From JANXVR01 sp034667405 (lineage in GTDB: Bacteria > Actinomycetota > UBA4738 > HRBIN12), in the NCBI GenBank assembly GCA_034667405.1, contig JAXDJX010000019.1, forward strand, positions 372,001-436,000: 64,000 bases of DNA, read 5' to 3'. This document shows positions 40,097 through 49,225 of the stretch, in pieces. Below the pieces are notes generated by a model. That model was not told where the DNA came from. It saw only the letters and a list, made by a program, of their open reading frames with translations, and searched no databases. The translations under genes and the position numbers were made by a program. How positions within the stretch are numbered: the stretch's first letter is position 1; each line of letters begins with the position of its first letter.

Positions 40097-42741
40097 CCTG
40101 GCTCAAAGGGCTCATCCGCAGGCGAACCGGACGCATGCTCGGCCAGATCGCCGGCATCGCCATCGTGGTTCTGATGCTCGGGTCGCTCGGGACGTTCTTC
40201 ACCGCGGCGCGAGGCTGGATGACGGAGCAGGCGCTGAAGGCGGTTCCGGTCGACTGGCAGGTGCTCGTCAACGGCAGCACGGATACGGCATCGGCGCTCA
40301 AGACGATCGCCGGCACACCCGGGGTGAACGCGGCGCTTCCCGTCGGCTACGCCGATACGTCCGGCTTCACGTCCAAGGTCAACGGGACCGTGCAAACGAC
40401 GGGACCGGGCAAGGTCCTGGGACTCCCGGCCGGATACAGCAGCACATTCTCCGGAGAGATACGTCCGCTCGTGGGCGCGTCCGACGGCGTGCTCCTTGCG
40501 CAGCAGACCGCAGCCAACCTCGGAGCGACCGTCGGCTCTAGGGTGACGATCGGTCGTAGCGGGCGCTCCTCGACCACTCTCACGGTTGCGGGAGTCGTTG
40601 ATCTCCCCGCCGCCGACTCTCTATTCCAATCGATCGGGGCGGCCCCGGGTTCTGCACCTTCGGCCCCGCCGGACAATGTGATGCTTCTCCCGTCCGCGAC
40701 GTGGGCACAGCTCTTCGACTCGGCGCCGAACGGGACCACGGCAACGCAGATCCACGTCGATCTATCCGGCAACCTTCCAACCGACCCCGGTGCTGCATTC
40801 GCCGATGTCGTCGGGATGGCCAAGAATCTCGAAGCGTCGATGGCCGGTGGCGGTCTCGTCGGCAACAACATCGGTGCCCAGCTCGACGCCACGCGGAGCG
40901 ATGCCATCTATGCCGAACTGCTGTTCCTATTCCTCGGCCTCCCCGGTGTGATCATCGCCGGGCTGCTCACCGGTGTTATCGCCTCGAGCGGCCGCGATAG
41001 GCGCCGCCGCGAGCAGGCGCTTCTTCGGGTCAGAGGCGCCTCCCCGCGGCAGCTCGTTCGGCTGGCAACCTGGGAGGCTGTGCTGACCGGAGCGGTCGGG
41101 ATCGCGCTCGGACTCATCGGCGCGGCCCTCACCGGGCGGATCGCGTTCGGAACATCGAACTTCGGAGCCACCACTGCGCAGGCCGTGAAGGTCACTGTCG
41201 CTGCATGCGTCGCGGGGGCCGCGTTGTGTCTGACGACCATCGTGGTGCCCACGTGGAAGGACGCTAGAGCGTTGACGGTAGCGGATGCCCGGGCAGTTGT
41301 CGGTACTCCGAAGCGACCGTTATGGATGCGGACCTACATCGACGTGTTGCTCCTGGCAGCCGGCGGGCTCATCTACTGGCAGGCCGTCAGGAACGGGTAC
41401 CAGGTGGTACTCGCGCCCGAAGGCGTGCCCACGATCTCCGTGAGCTACTTCACGTTGCTCGCTCCCATTCTGTTCTGGGTCGGCGCAGCCTTGATGATCC
41501 GACGTCTTGCCGGCACCGTCCTGAAGCGCGGCCGCGTGCTCCTTTCGCGGATGATCCGACCACTGGCTCACGGATTGTCGGGAGTGGTCGGGGCCGGGAT
41601 GTCGCGACAACGAACTCCGCTTGCGCGCGGCCTGGTGCTCATGGCACTCGCCGCCTCATTCGCCGTCAGTGTGGCAATCTTCGACACGACCTATTCGGCG
41701 CAGGCTCGGGTCGACGCGCAACTTACGAACGGCGCGGACGTCGCGGTCACCACGGCTGCTGCGACCGGGCTACCGGCGGCGTTGGCCTCCGATGTCTCAA
41801 CGTTGCCCGGGATAGCGGCCGCAGAAGCGATGCAACACCGGTTCGCCTACGTCGGGAATGACCTCCAGGATCTTTATGGTGTCAACCCCTCCACCATCGG
41901 CCGCGCCACGAATATGTCGAACGCCTTCTTCGGTAGCGGCACGGCAACGCAAGTGTTGGCAACGCTCTCCAAGACGCAGAACGGTGTCCTCGTCAGCGAC
42001 GAGACCGTCAAGGATTTCCAGTTGCGGCCCGGCGACACCATGCGACTCCGATTGCAATCCGCGAACGATCACGCCTATCACGTGGTGCCGTTCACGTATG
42101 TTGGGATCGCCCGCGAGTTCCCGACGGCTCCGCATGATTCGTTCCTCGTCGCGAATGCCTCCTACGTTGCGAAGGCGACCGGCAACCCGGCCACGCAGAC
42201 CCTCTTGGTCAAGACCACCGCGTCGCCTCCGACGGTGGCCGCGGGTATCAGTCAACTCCTTGGACCGGCATCCGGGGCCACGGTCCAGGACATCGTCACG
42301 CAGCAGAAGATCACACTCTCGGGGCTTACGGCCATCGACCTCGCAGGTCTGACCAAGCTTGAGCTCGTGTTCGCGCTGCTGCTGGCGGCGGGCGCGTCCG
42401 GGCTGGTTCTCGCCCTCGGACTTGCCGAGCGACGCCGTACCTTCGCCATCGCGAGTGCATTGGGCGCGAAGGAGCGGCAGCTCGCCGCGTTCGTCTGGAG
42501 TGAGGCCGGCTTCATCGCGATCGGCGGATCGCTCATCGGCGTTGCGGTCGGATGGGGCATCGCTGGGGTGGTGGTGAAGATCTTAACGGGCGTGTTCGAT
42601 CCGCCGCCTGAACACCTATCGGCACCCTGGGGCTATCTGATCGTACTCGGGGTGGCCACAGCCGGGGCCGTGATCGTCGCGGGTTTGGGGATGCTCAGAG
42701 CGACGCGCCATCCGGCGATGTCCATCCTTCGGGATCTGTAA
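40087..42741 (+). CDS. FtsX/MacB-type ABC permease, two fused halves
   Basis: About 884 residues with about ten spans: one near 19-40, three in the region 279-390, two near 418-475, one near 520-540 and three near 760-870. Two large extracytoplasmic domains lie after the first and seventh spans, so it looks like two MacB_PCD-FtsX units joined, as in BceB-like and YknZ-like exporters. LRVRGASPRQLVRL and ASALGAKERQLAAF are the cytosolic coupling helices that touch the ATPases. It probably exports a peptide or lipophilic toxin, or works on the cell wall. Control by the adjacent two-component system is inferred from position and the operator. Confidence 0.88.
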   Translation: MGLTWLKGLIRRRTGRMLGQIAGIAIVVLMLGSLGTFFTAARGWMTEQALKAVPVDWQVLVNGSTDTASALKTIAGTPGVNAALPVGYADTSGFTSKVNGTVQTTGPGKVLGLPAGYSSTFSGEIRPLVGASDGVLLAQQTAANLGATVGSRVTIGRSGRSSTTLTVAGVVDLPAADSLFQSIGAAPGSAPSAPPDNVMLLPSATWAQLFDSAPNGTTATQIHVDLSGNLPTDPGAAFADVVGMAKNLEASMAGGGLVGNNIGAQLDATRSDAIYAELLFLFLGLPGVIIAGLLTGVIASSGRDRRRREQALLRVRGASPRQLVRLATWEAVLTGAVGIALGLIGAALTGRIAFGTSNFGATTAQAVKVTVAACVAGAALCLTTIVVPTWKDARALTVADARAVVGTPKRPLWMRTYIDVLLLAAGGLIYWQAVRNGYQVVLAPEGVPTISVSYFTLLAPILFWVGAALMIRRLAGTVLKRGRVLLSRMIRPLAHGLSGVVGAGMSRQRTPLARGLVLMALAASFAVSVAIFDTTYSAQARVDAQLTNGADVAVTTAAATGLPAALASDVSTLPGIAAAEAMQHRFAYVGNDLQDLYGVNPSTIGRATNMSNAFFGSGTATQVLATLSKTQNGVLVSDETVKDFQLRPGDTMRLRLQSANDHAYHVVPFTYVGIAREFPTAPHDSFLVANASYVAKATGNPATQTLLVKTTASPPTVAAGISQLLGPASGATVQDIVTQQKITLSGLTAIDLAGLTKLELVFALLLAAGASGLVLALGLAERRRTFAIASALGAKERQLAAFVWSEAGFIAIGGSLIGVAVGWGIAGVVVKILTGVFDPPPEHLSAPWGYLIVLGVATAGAVIVAGLGMLRATRHPAMSILRDL

Positions 42742-42746
42742 GCCCC

Positions 42747-42752
42747 TATCCT
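42747..42752 (+). promoter_or_regulatory. Leaderless -10 box of the kelch lipoprotein gene
   Basis: TATCCT 6 nt before ATG 42759, within the 17-bp gap after the permease stop; it lets this gene be expressed apart from the export operon. Confidence 0.5.
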
Positions 42753-42758
42753 CGTTCG

Positions 42759-43766
42759 ATGCCCAGTGTTCGTTCGATCCCGCGTCTGCTCGTCACCCTG
42801 ATCCTTGCTGCCGCCGGGGCGACGGCCTGCTCCTCCTCCCCCCCTGGCGGTTCGCCGTCCTCGGGAGGAACCCCGGGGACGGCATCGCGGCCGGCACCGC
42901 TCGTGCCCTCGATCCACACCGCGTCCTTCCGTCTCCCCTCACCGCTCCAGCGCGAGGTCGTGGTCCCGACGGAGGCGGGGCTCCTGCTCGCGGGAGGACT
43001 AACGTCCGCCGACGCGAGCCTGGCGACCGTCGCGCGGATGGATCCTGAGTCCGGCGCGCTCACGCCCCTGGGCTCGCTGACCACACCCGTGCACGACGCT
43101 GCTGGGGCGATCCTAGGAGGCCGTCTGATGGTCTTCGGCGGAGGCGCTGCCACCAGTCTGGATACCGTGCAGGCCTTCGACCCTGCGAACGGAACGTCCT
43201 CCGTGGTCGCACACCTTCCCGGGCCACGGTCGGATCTGGCCGTCGCGATGGTTGGGACAACCGCGTACGTGATCGGCGGGTACGACGACGTCAGCCCCCG
43301 GCGCGAGATCTACGCGACGACGGACGGGTCCACGTTCCGAAAGGTTGCCGACCTACCTACCGGTCTCCGGTACCCCGGCGTCGCCGTGGTGGGTTCGAAG
43401 ATCATCATCGTCGGCGGACAGACGGCTGCCGGCGCAAGCGCTGCGGTGCTCTCATTCGACCCTGCGACGCGCCGGGTGAGGAAGCTCGCAACGCTGCCAA
43501 CGCCGATCGGCCACGCAGCGGTATTCCCGATGGGTGGACTGGTCTGCGTGGTCGGAGGCCTCACGGCGGGAGGCGTGGCCGTCCGAACGGTGACCACGAT
43601 CGATGCGCGCACCGGGGTCGTCGCCTCCCTTCCCCTTCAGCACCGGGCCATCACCGACGCCGGTGTCGGACTGACGAACAACGGTGCCCTCATCATCGGA
43701 GGCGCACGCGGGTCCGACGTCGCCGGCACCGTCGCTTCCATCCTCGTTGCGACGATGCATCGGTAA
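42759..43766 (+). CDS. Kelch-repeat lipoprotein
   Basis: About 335 residues. The signal peptide ends AAAGATAC with a lipidated cysteine near residue 24, then a Gly/Pro/Ser linker. The rest consists of repeated units of about 45-50 residues with double-glycine strands: LLLAGGL, LMVFGGGA, AYVIGGYDD, IIIVGGQT, VCVVGGLT and LIIGGAR, that is, six blades of a beta propeller. It probably binds a carbohydrate or protein at the cell surface. It follows the export operon but has its own -10 box. A hairpin lies just after the stop. Confidence 0.85.
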   Translation: MPSVRSIPRLLVTLILAAAGATACSSSPPGGSPSSGGTPGTASRPAPLVPSIHTASFRLPSPLQREVVVPTEAGLLLAGGLTSADASLATVARMDPESGALTPLGSLTTPVHDAAGAILGGRLMVFGGGAATSLDTVQAFDPANGTSSVVAHLPGPRSDLAVAMVGTTAYVIGGYDDVSPRREIYATTDGSTFRKVADLPTGLRYPGVAVVGSKIIIVGGQTAAGASAAVLSFDPATRRVRKLATLPTPIGHAAVFPMGGLVCVVGGLTAGGVAVRTVTTIDARTGVVASLPLQHRAITDAGVGLTNNGALIIGGARGSDVAGTVASILVATMHR

Positions 43767-43771
43767 CAGAC

Positions 43772-43801
43772 CAGGAGGGCCCGCGCGCGCGAGCCCTCCT
43801 G
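43772..43801. terminator. Hairpin between convergent genes
   Basis: CAGGAGGGC (43772-43780) pairs perfectly with GCCCTCCTG (43793-43801) around a CG-rich loop. No T-run follows on either strand, so it may act as a weak bidirectional terminator for the kelch gene and the convergent secreted-protein gene. Confidence 0.5.
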
Positions 43802-43820
43802 TGGGTCGTTCCCTTGTGCC

Positions 43821-44123
43821 CTATTCCTGTCCGTCGAACTGATGGTCGACGTCGCCCGGGGGATCGGCGTGACCGCCGGGACCGTCGGACTGGTTCTCTC
43901 CGGCGCTTTCGCCACTCGTTTCGGTTGCCGTGGCTGAGGCACCGTTGTCCGGCGTGGTCTGATCGCCCTGCTGGATGTTGTCCGTGTCGGGGCCGGTCGT
44001 GGTTTCGGTCGTTGCCGGCTTCGGCGTGGCCGTCCCCTTACTGGAAGCGACCGCGACGCCTGTCACCGATCCCACCAGCGTCAGAACTGCGGCGCTTGCG
44101 ATGATCGTTCTCTTGATCTGCAT
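43821..44123 (-). CDS. Small secreted acidic protein with conserved-looking GPGGHADPPG tail
   Basis: 100 residues: a Sec signal peptide (about 1-26, IIASAAVLTLVGSVTGVAVA with AxA-like cleavage), then a Thr/Pro/Asp-rich low-complexity middle and a tail DGPGGHADPPGDVDHQFDG. From memory, similar tails occur in small exported actinobacterial proteins near two-component systems, but I cannot verify this here. AAGGAGGTGA 6 nt before the ATG is the strongest ribosome site in the window, so it may be abundant. It lies 74 bp after the kinase of two-component system 2 and could be its output or its extracellular partner. Confidence 0.65.
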   Translation of the reverse strand: MQIKRTIIASAAVLTLVGSVTGVAVASSKGTATPKPATTETTTGPDTDNIQQGDQTTPDNGASATATETSGESAGENQSDGPGGHADPPGDVDHQFDGQE

Positions 44124-44197
44124 GTGTCACCTCCTTCCGTTCGTCCCGACACTGTGGCGCAGTGACGATTAGAGGCTGGTGAGTCGAGCATGAGATA

Positions 44198-45571
44198 TCA
44201 TGCCTGTGCCAGAGGGAGGTCGATGCACACTTCGGCACCACCGCCGGCCACGTTATGGAACTCCACAGAACCACCGTGGGCGTTCATCACGGCGTGGACG
44301 ATCGCGAGCCCTAGCCCCGCACCCGAACCCCCCGCGCGCTCACCATCGCCACGGACGAACGGTTCGAAGGCGGTTTGCAGTAACGACCTATCGAAGCCGG
44401 CACCGGTGTCACGAACGGCGACCCTGAGCGGGCCAGTAGACGCAGCAACGTCCACCGTTACGCGGCCCCCGACCGGAGTGTGTCGCAGGGCGTTATCCAG
44501 CAGGTTGTCGATGACCTGCCGCATCCGGATGCGGTCGATGGATGCCTCGACGGGTTCGATGTGCATCTGGATGTCGACACCGGCGTGATATGCCGCGCGC
44601 TCGTGCGCCTCGCATGACGCTCGTACGAGTTCCCCGAGGTCGACATCAGCGCGAACGATCGGCACCACCCCGCCTTCCACTCGCGAGTAGACCAGCAGAT
44701 CCTCGGCAAGCGCCGCGAGCCGATCGGTCTCGATCGAGGCAGATCGGAGGGCTTTTTCCATCGCTACGGGCGTGCGGGCGCGGGAAAGGCCAAGATCCAA
44801 CTCAGCTTTCATGTTCGTCAGGGGCGTTCTCAACTCGTGGCTTGCGACGGCCACGAATCGGCGCTCATGGGCGAAATATGCCTCGAGCCGCGCCAGCATC
44901 TCGTTCAATGTCGTGACCAGGCGCGCGAGTTCGTCTCCTGCGGGCGGCACCGGCAAGCGCCGGTCCAGTTCTGAAACAGAAATGGCGGCCGCCTCCCGAC
45001 GAACGCGCTCGACCGGCCGAAGTGCCCCACCGGCAAGGAGCCAACCACAGACCGATGTCGCGACGAGTGCGATGGGCCCGCCGATGAACAGCATCGCGAG
45101 GAATCGGGAGAGAAGCTCATCATTCCTTGCCAGGGACGTTCCGACGACGACGTACTGCCGGGAACCGGCGTCGCCTGCCCCCACGACCAGGAGCCGTGAG
45201 AGGCCGACCCCCGGCACCGAGCGCTCCAAGAGCGTCGGCAGCTGCAAGGCTCCGAGTTCCGCGGTCCCGACGAGGGGTTCGACGCCGATGGCCTGGCTGG
45301 AGTCCAACACCGTTCCCGTTCGACTCAGGACCTGGGCGAACGTGTCGACTCCCCGAGGGCTGGGACCGCTCTGGTCGCCGAAGTTTCCCCCGCTGCCGTT
45401 CAAACCGGCTGCCACCACGGATGCTTGAGCCCGTAGGGCGGCGTCGGTGTTCTGCGTCAACTCCGTCGCGAGCCGCCGGTAGAGGAACGTGCCTGCGGCC
45501 GCCAGCAGGACAGCCATGCACAGGGAGAAGACCAGCGTGAGCCGCAGCCGGATAGGCAGGCGCGCGCTCAT
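44198..45571 (-). CDS. Membrane sensor histidine kinase (two-component system 2)
   Basis: About 457 residues: span 1 near 11-31, an extracytoplasmic domain of about 125 residues, span 2 near 163-183, a HAMP linker (LAGGALRPVERV), HisKA with VASHELRTPLTNMK, and HATPase with NLLDNALRHTP, DTGAGFD and GAGLGLAIVHAV. All boxes are present. ATG 45571 overlaps the regulator stop (ATGA). The overall design matches system 1 (same gene order, same overlap), suggesting an old duplication. The extracytoplasmic domain has no cysteines, unlike that of system 1, so the signals probably differ. Confidence 0.92.
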   Translation of the reverse strand: MSARLPIRLRLTLVFSLCMAVLLAAAGTFLYRRLATELTQNTDAALRAQASVVAAGLNGSGGNFGDQSGPSPRGVDTFAQVLSRTGTVLDSSQAIGVEPLVGTAELGALQLPTLLERSVPGVGLSRLLVVGAGDAGSRQYVVVGTSLARNDELLSRFLAMLFIGGPIALVATSVCGWLLAGGALRPVERVRREAAAISVSELDRRLPVPPAGDELARLVTTLNEMLARLEAYFAHERRFVAVASHELRTPLTNMKAELDLGLSRARTPVAMEKALRSASIETDRLAALAEDLLVYSRVEGGVVPIVRADVDLGELVRASCEAHERAAYHAGVDIQMHIEPVEASIDRIRMRQVIDNLLDNALRHTPVGGRVTVDVAASTGPLRVAVRDTGAGFDRSLLQTAFEPFVRGDGERAGGSGAGLGLAIVHAVMNAHGGSVEFHNVAGGGAEVCIDLPLAQA

Positions 45572-46239
45572 CCGTTCTCCAACCGGTATCCCGCCCCGCG
45601 GACCGTTGTGATCGAGTTCAAGCCGAAGGGGCGGTCGATCTTCTCCCGCAGGTATTTCACGTACACATCGACCACGTTGGAGCTGCCGTCGTAGGCGAAA
45701 TCCCACACATGTTCGATCAGCCGCATACGCGTGAGTACCTCACCAGGATGCCGCAGGAAGAACTCCAGCACGGCGAACTCCTTGGCGGTGAGATCGATCG
45801 CGGTTCTCCCGCGGCGGACGACGCGCGTGGAGGGATCTAGAGACAGGTCCCCCACCTGGAGGATGGCCGGCCGCTGCTCTTGGCCTCGGCGGAGCAGGGC
45901 GCGCAGCCGCGCCGTCAACTCCGTGAACGCGAAGGGCTTGGTCAGGTAGTCGTCCGCGCCCACATCGAGCCCGCGGACGCGGTCGTGGACATCGTCCAGG
46001 GCGGTCAACATGAGGATCGGAGACCAGGTGCCCGCCTCCCTGATCCTGCGGCAGACCTCGAATCCGTCTTCGTCCGGCAACATCACGTCCAGGACGATGG
46101 CATCAGTGGGATAGCTCGCGCTCATCGACAGGGCTTCGCTTCCGCTGACCGCTACGTCGACGGCATATCCCTCTTCTTCCAACCCTTGCTTGATCAGCGA
46201 AGCGGTCTTTACGGAGTCCTCGACGACGAGCACACGCAC
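45568..46239 (-). CDS. OmpR-family response regulator (two-component system 2)
   Basis: A 223-residue protein: receiver (1-120) with VEDSV, LDVMLP and TKPFA; the acidic pair near the start is ED, as in the other regulator. The winged helix covers about 128-222, with IDLTAKEFAVLEFFL and SSNVVDVYVKYLREK. GTG 46239 has GGGAGG upstream and a TACCGT box at 46258-46263. The recognition region is almost the same as in regulator 1, and the same GATGAGAG tandem stands upstream, so cross-binding is possible. Confidence 0.94.
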   Translation of the reverse strand: MRVLVVEDSVKTASLIKQGLEEEGYAVDVAVSGSEALSMSASYPTDAIVLDVMLPDEDGFEVCRRIREAGTWSPILMLTALDDVHDRVRGLDVGADDYLTKPFAFTELTARLRALLRRGQEQRPAILQVGDLSLDPSTRVVRRGRTAIDLTAKEFAVLEFFLRHPGEVLTRMRLIEHVWDFAYDGSSNVVDVYVKYLREKIDRPFGLNSITTVRGAGYRLENG

Positions 46240-46257
46240 GCGGCACCTCCCACGGGA

Positions 46258-46293
46258 ACGGTACCCCCGGTGGATGAGAGCCGGATGAGAGGA
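46258..46293 (-). promoter_or_regulatory. Promoter and tandem operator of two-component system 2
   Basis: A TACCGT -10 box (46258-46263) has GGATGAGAGCC (46272-46282) and GGATGAGAGGA (46283-46293) just upstream, direct repeats of 11-bp period with the same GATGAGAG core as upstream of system 1. The position over the -35 region suits an activator or autoregulator. Confidence 0.5.
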
Positions 46294-46302
46294 TCGCCGG
46301 CG

Positions 46303-47733
46303 TTACAGCGGGACGTGGCTGAGGACCATGATGCGGGGCTCGGTCATCTCTTCCATCGCGAACCGGAGGCCCTCGCGACCGAAGCCGGAGTCCTTACTGC
46401 CCCCGTAAGGCATCTGGTCGGCGCGGAACGCGCTCACGTCGTTGATGATGACGCCTCCCACCTCCAGCGTGCGGTGCGCCAGGAACGCCCGATTGATGTC
46501 ATTGGTGAACACGCCCGCCTGCAGGCCGTACTTCGAGTTGTTGACCTCTGCCAGGGCGTCTTCGAACGTCTCGTACGGGCTGATCGTGGCAACGGGGCCG
46601 AAGATCTCCTCACAGCGGACCTTCATGTCGGCGTTCGTCTTGGACAGGAGCGTCGGGTAGTAGAGCGGCCCCTCACCCTTGCCGCCCACCAGGACCTCGG
46701 CCCCTTGCCTCACGGCCTCATCGACCCACGCTGAGATCCGGTCCACTTCGCCGCGGTTGATGACGGGGCCGACGTCGACGGTCGGGTCCATGGGATCGCC
46801 TGTCTTCAGCGACTCCACCTGCTTCGTCAGCCGCACGGCGAAGTCGTCGTAGACCTCGGACTGGACCAGGATGCGCTGCACGCTGATACAGCTCTGCCCG
46901 GCCTGGTAGTACGAGCCGAAGGCCACCCTTGCGGCGGCGAGATCCAGATCGGCGTCCTTGTGCACGATGACGCCGGCGTTGCCGCCGAGTTCGAGCGTGA
47001 CCCGTTTCTTCGGGTCCAGCCCTTTGAGGTACCAGCCGATCTCGGCCGAACCGGTGAAGCTGATCTTCCGGAAGCGCTCGTCGCGAGCCATCCCGTCGGC
47101 GACCTTCGAACTGACGGGGAGCACCTGGAACATGCCCTTGGGGAGTTCGGTCTCGTCGAAGTACTCCGCGAGCACCAGAGACCCGATCGGCGTGGCACTT
47201 GCCGGCTTCACCACGATGGGCGCACCCACGGCGAGGGCCGGCGCCACCTTGTGCGCGACCAGGTTCAACGGGAAGTTGAACGGTGTGATCCCCAACACCG
47301 GACCGTAGGGGAACCGGCGAAGGATCCCCATCCGTTCCGCGAACGGGGCCTCCGTGTCCAGGCGCCCGGCCTCGTCGGTGCCGTGGCGTAAGACCTCCGA
47401 CGCCCATCGGAACGTCGATGAGGCGCGAGTGGCCTCGATCGTCGCCCACTTGAGCGGCTTGCCACCTTCTGCTGCGATGAGTTTCGCGTTCTTGTCGATG
47501 TCCTCCTTCAGCCGCCGGCTGATGTGGTCCAACGCTTCGGAACGCACATGAACCGGGAGGTGCTGGCTGGTCTTGAAGGTCTCTGCTGCAAGCGCGGTCG
47601 CCTCCTCGACATCGGAGGCGGTGGGCACTGCGATCTCCGAAACGACGGTGTCGTCGTAGGGGTTCTTCACCTCGAAGCTGCCCTCGCCGGTGCGCCACTC
47701 GCCGTTCACGAGATAGGGACGTGTTTCGGTCAT
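46303..47733 (-). CDS. NAD(P)-dependent aldehyde dehydrogenase
   Basis: 476 residues, a complete ALDH. FNFPLNLVAHKVAPAL and SFTGSAEIGWYLK hold the nucleotide site, LELGGNAGV the general-base glutamate and YQAGQSCISVQR the catalytic cysteine; EEIFGPVATISPYE and MPYGGSKDSGFGREG close the fold. The overall style resembles lactaldehyde, phosphonoacetaldehyde or NADP-glyceraldehyde-phosphate dehydrogenases rather than betaine-aldehyde types, so the substrate is open. It lies 58 bp downstream of the second ALDH on the same strand, with a small hairpin between, and may be read through from it. Confidence 0.88.
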   Translation of the reverse strand: MTETRPYLVNGEWRTGEGSFEVKNPYDDTVVSEIAVPTASDVEEATALAAETFKTSQHLPVHVRSEALDHISRRLKEDIDKNAKLIAAEGGKPLKWATIEATRASSTFRWASEVLRHGTDEAGRLDTEAPFAERMGILRRFPYGPVLGITPFNFPLNLVAHKVAPALAVGAPIVVKPASATPIGSLVLAEYFDETELPKGMFQVLPVSSKVADGMARDERFRKISFTGSAEIGWYLKGLDPKKRVTLELGGNAGVIVHKDADLDLAAARVAFGSYYQAGQSCISVQRILVQSEVYDDFAVRLTKQVESLKTGDPMDPTVDVGPVINRGEVDRISAWVDEAVRQGAEVLVGGKGEGPLYYPTLLSKTNADMKVRCEEIFGPVATISPYETFEDALAEVNNSKYGLQAGVFTNDINRAFLAHRTLEVGGVIINDVSAFRADQMPYGGSKDSGFGREGLRFAMEEMTEPRIMVLSHVPL

Positions 47734-47760
47734 GTCGGAGGTTCACCACCCTTCATCGAT

Positions 47761-47783
47761 GCGGAGCGCGGTTAGCGATCCGC
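47761..47783 (-). terminator. Imperfect hairpin between the two aldehyde dehydrogenase genes
   Basis: GCGGA and TCCGC arms with a second CGC/GCG pair and one mismatch flank a 5-nt loop. It lies after the patD-like stop and before the next ALDH start and could attenuate read-through; there is no T-run. Confidence 0.25.
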
Positions 47784-47791
47784 GATCATCG

Positions 47792-49225
47792 TCAGTCGAG
47801 CGAGATCATCACGTGCTTGATGTTCGTGTAGTCCTCGAGCGAGTAGACGCTCATGTCCTTGCCGTGGCCCGACTGCTTGTAGCCACCGTGCGGCATCTCC
47901 GGGGTCAGCGGGATGTGCGTGTTCACCCATACCGTGCCGAACTGCAGACGGCGCGACATCCGCATCGCGCGTCCCACGTCGCGGGTCCACACGCTGGAGG
48001 CCAGGCCGTAGTCCGTGCCGTTGGCCCACGCGAGGGCTTGGTCCTCGTCCTTGAACCGCTGGACGGTGACCACCGGGCCGAAGACTTCCTTCTGGATGAT
48101 CTCCGAATCCTGCGCAGGGTTCGCGACAACGGTGGGCTTGTAGTAGAACCCATCGCGGTCGATGACTGCCCCGCCGGTGAGCACGTCGGCACCGGCGTCC
48201 TTCGCACGATCGACGAAGCCGATCACCCGGTCCTGCTGCTCTTTGCTGACCACCGAGCCAACAGCAACGTCCTCCTCGAACGGTCCACCGACGTTGATGG
48301 CTTCGACCGCGGGGACCAGGTCCGAGAGCAGGTTGTCGTAGACCTTGTCGCTGACCAGCACGCGGCACGCCGCCGTGCAGTCCTGGCCGGCGTTGAAGTA
48401 ACCGGCGATGCTGATCCATTCGACGGCAGCGGCCAGGTCGGCGTCGTCCATGACGATGACCGGCGCCTTCCCGCCCAGCTCCAGGTGCATGCGCTTCATG
48501 CTGTCGGCGGCGTTCTTCGAGATCAGCTTGCCCGTCGCGGTGTCGCCGGTGAGGCTCACGATGCCGACGTCCTTGCTGCGGACCAGCGTGTCACCCACCG
48601 GCACACCGTCACCGGTCACCACGTTGAAGACCCCTGCCGGGAGCAGGTCGGCGGCCAGTTCGGCCAGCTTGATGGCGGTGAGCGGCGTGAGTTCGCTCGG
48701 CTTGAGCACTACCGTGTTGCCCGTGGCGAGCGCCGGACCGATCTTCCAGACGGCCATCATCAGCGGGTAGTTCCATGGCGCGATGAGCCCGGCGACGCCG
48801 ATCGGCTCGCGGCGGATGATGCTCGTGAACCCGGCCATGTACTCACCGGCGCTCGAGCCCTGCATCGTCCGCGCCGCGCCGGCGAAGAACCGCAGGTTGT
48901 CGACGATCGGCGGGATCTCTTCCGACATCGTGACCTCGTAGGGCTTGCCGACGTTCTCGGCCTCGATCTTGACGATCTCCTCGGCGTTCTCCTCGATGCG
49001 GTCGGCAAGTTTGAGGAGCGCGAGCTGGCGGTCCTTCGGCGTGGAGTCGTACCACGTCTCGAATGCCGTCTTGGCCGCAGCGATGGCCTTCTCCGTGTCC
49101 GCGGCGGTCCCTTCCTGCACGCTGGCGATCACTGCGCCCGACGCCGGACTGATGATGTCGCGGGTGCCGCCGTCCGACGAGTTAGCCCACTCGCCGTTGA
49201 TGAACATCTGGTGGCTGTCAGCCAT
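47792..49225 (-). CDS. patD: Aldehyde dehydrogenase, probable gamma-aminobutyraldehyde dehydrogenase
   Basis: 477 residues. IIRREPIGVAGLIAPWNYP, the cofactor strand LTGDTATGKL, LELGGKAPV with the base glutamate and NAGQDCTAACRVLV with the catalytic cysteine match the PatD/YdcW subgroup, in which AGQDCTA is characteristic (others read AGQVCS). It would oxidise 4-aminobutyraldehyde to GABA. GabT, encoded at 56797, takes GABA further, which supports the call. ATG 49225 has GAGGAGGGGA upstream. The symbol is given from motif recognition and has not been tested by alignment. Confidence 0.75.
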   Translation of the reverse strand: MADSHQMFINGEWANSSDGGTRDIISPASGAVIASVQEGTAADTEKAIAAAKTAFETWYDSTPKDRQLALLKLADRIEENAEEIVKIEAENVGKPYEVTMSEEIPPIVDNLRFFAGAARTMQGSSAGEYMAGFTSIIRREPIGVAGLIAPWNYPLMMAVWKIGPALATGNTVVLKPSELTPLTAIKLAELAADLLPAGVFNVVTGDGVPVGDTLVRSKDVGIVSLTGDTATGKLISKNAADSMKRMHLELGGKAPVIVMDDADLAAAVEWISIAGYFNAGQDCTAACRVLVSDKVYDNLLSDLVPAVEAINVGGPFEEDVAVGSVVSKEQQDRVIGFVDRAKDAGADVLTGGAVIDRDGFYYKPTVVANPAQDSEIIQKEVFGPVVTVQRFKDEDQALAWANGTDYGLASSVWTRDVGRAMRMSRRLQFGTVWVNTHIPLTPEMPHGGYKQSGHGKDMSVYSLEDYTNIKHVMISLD

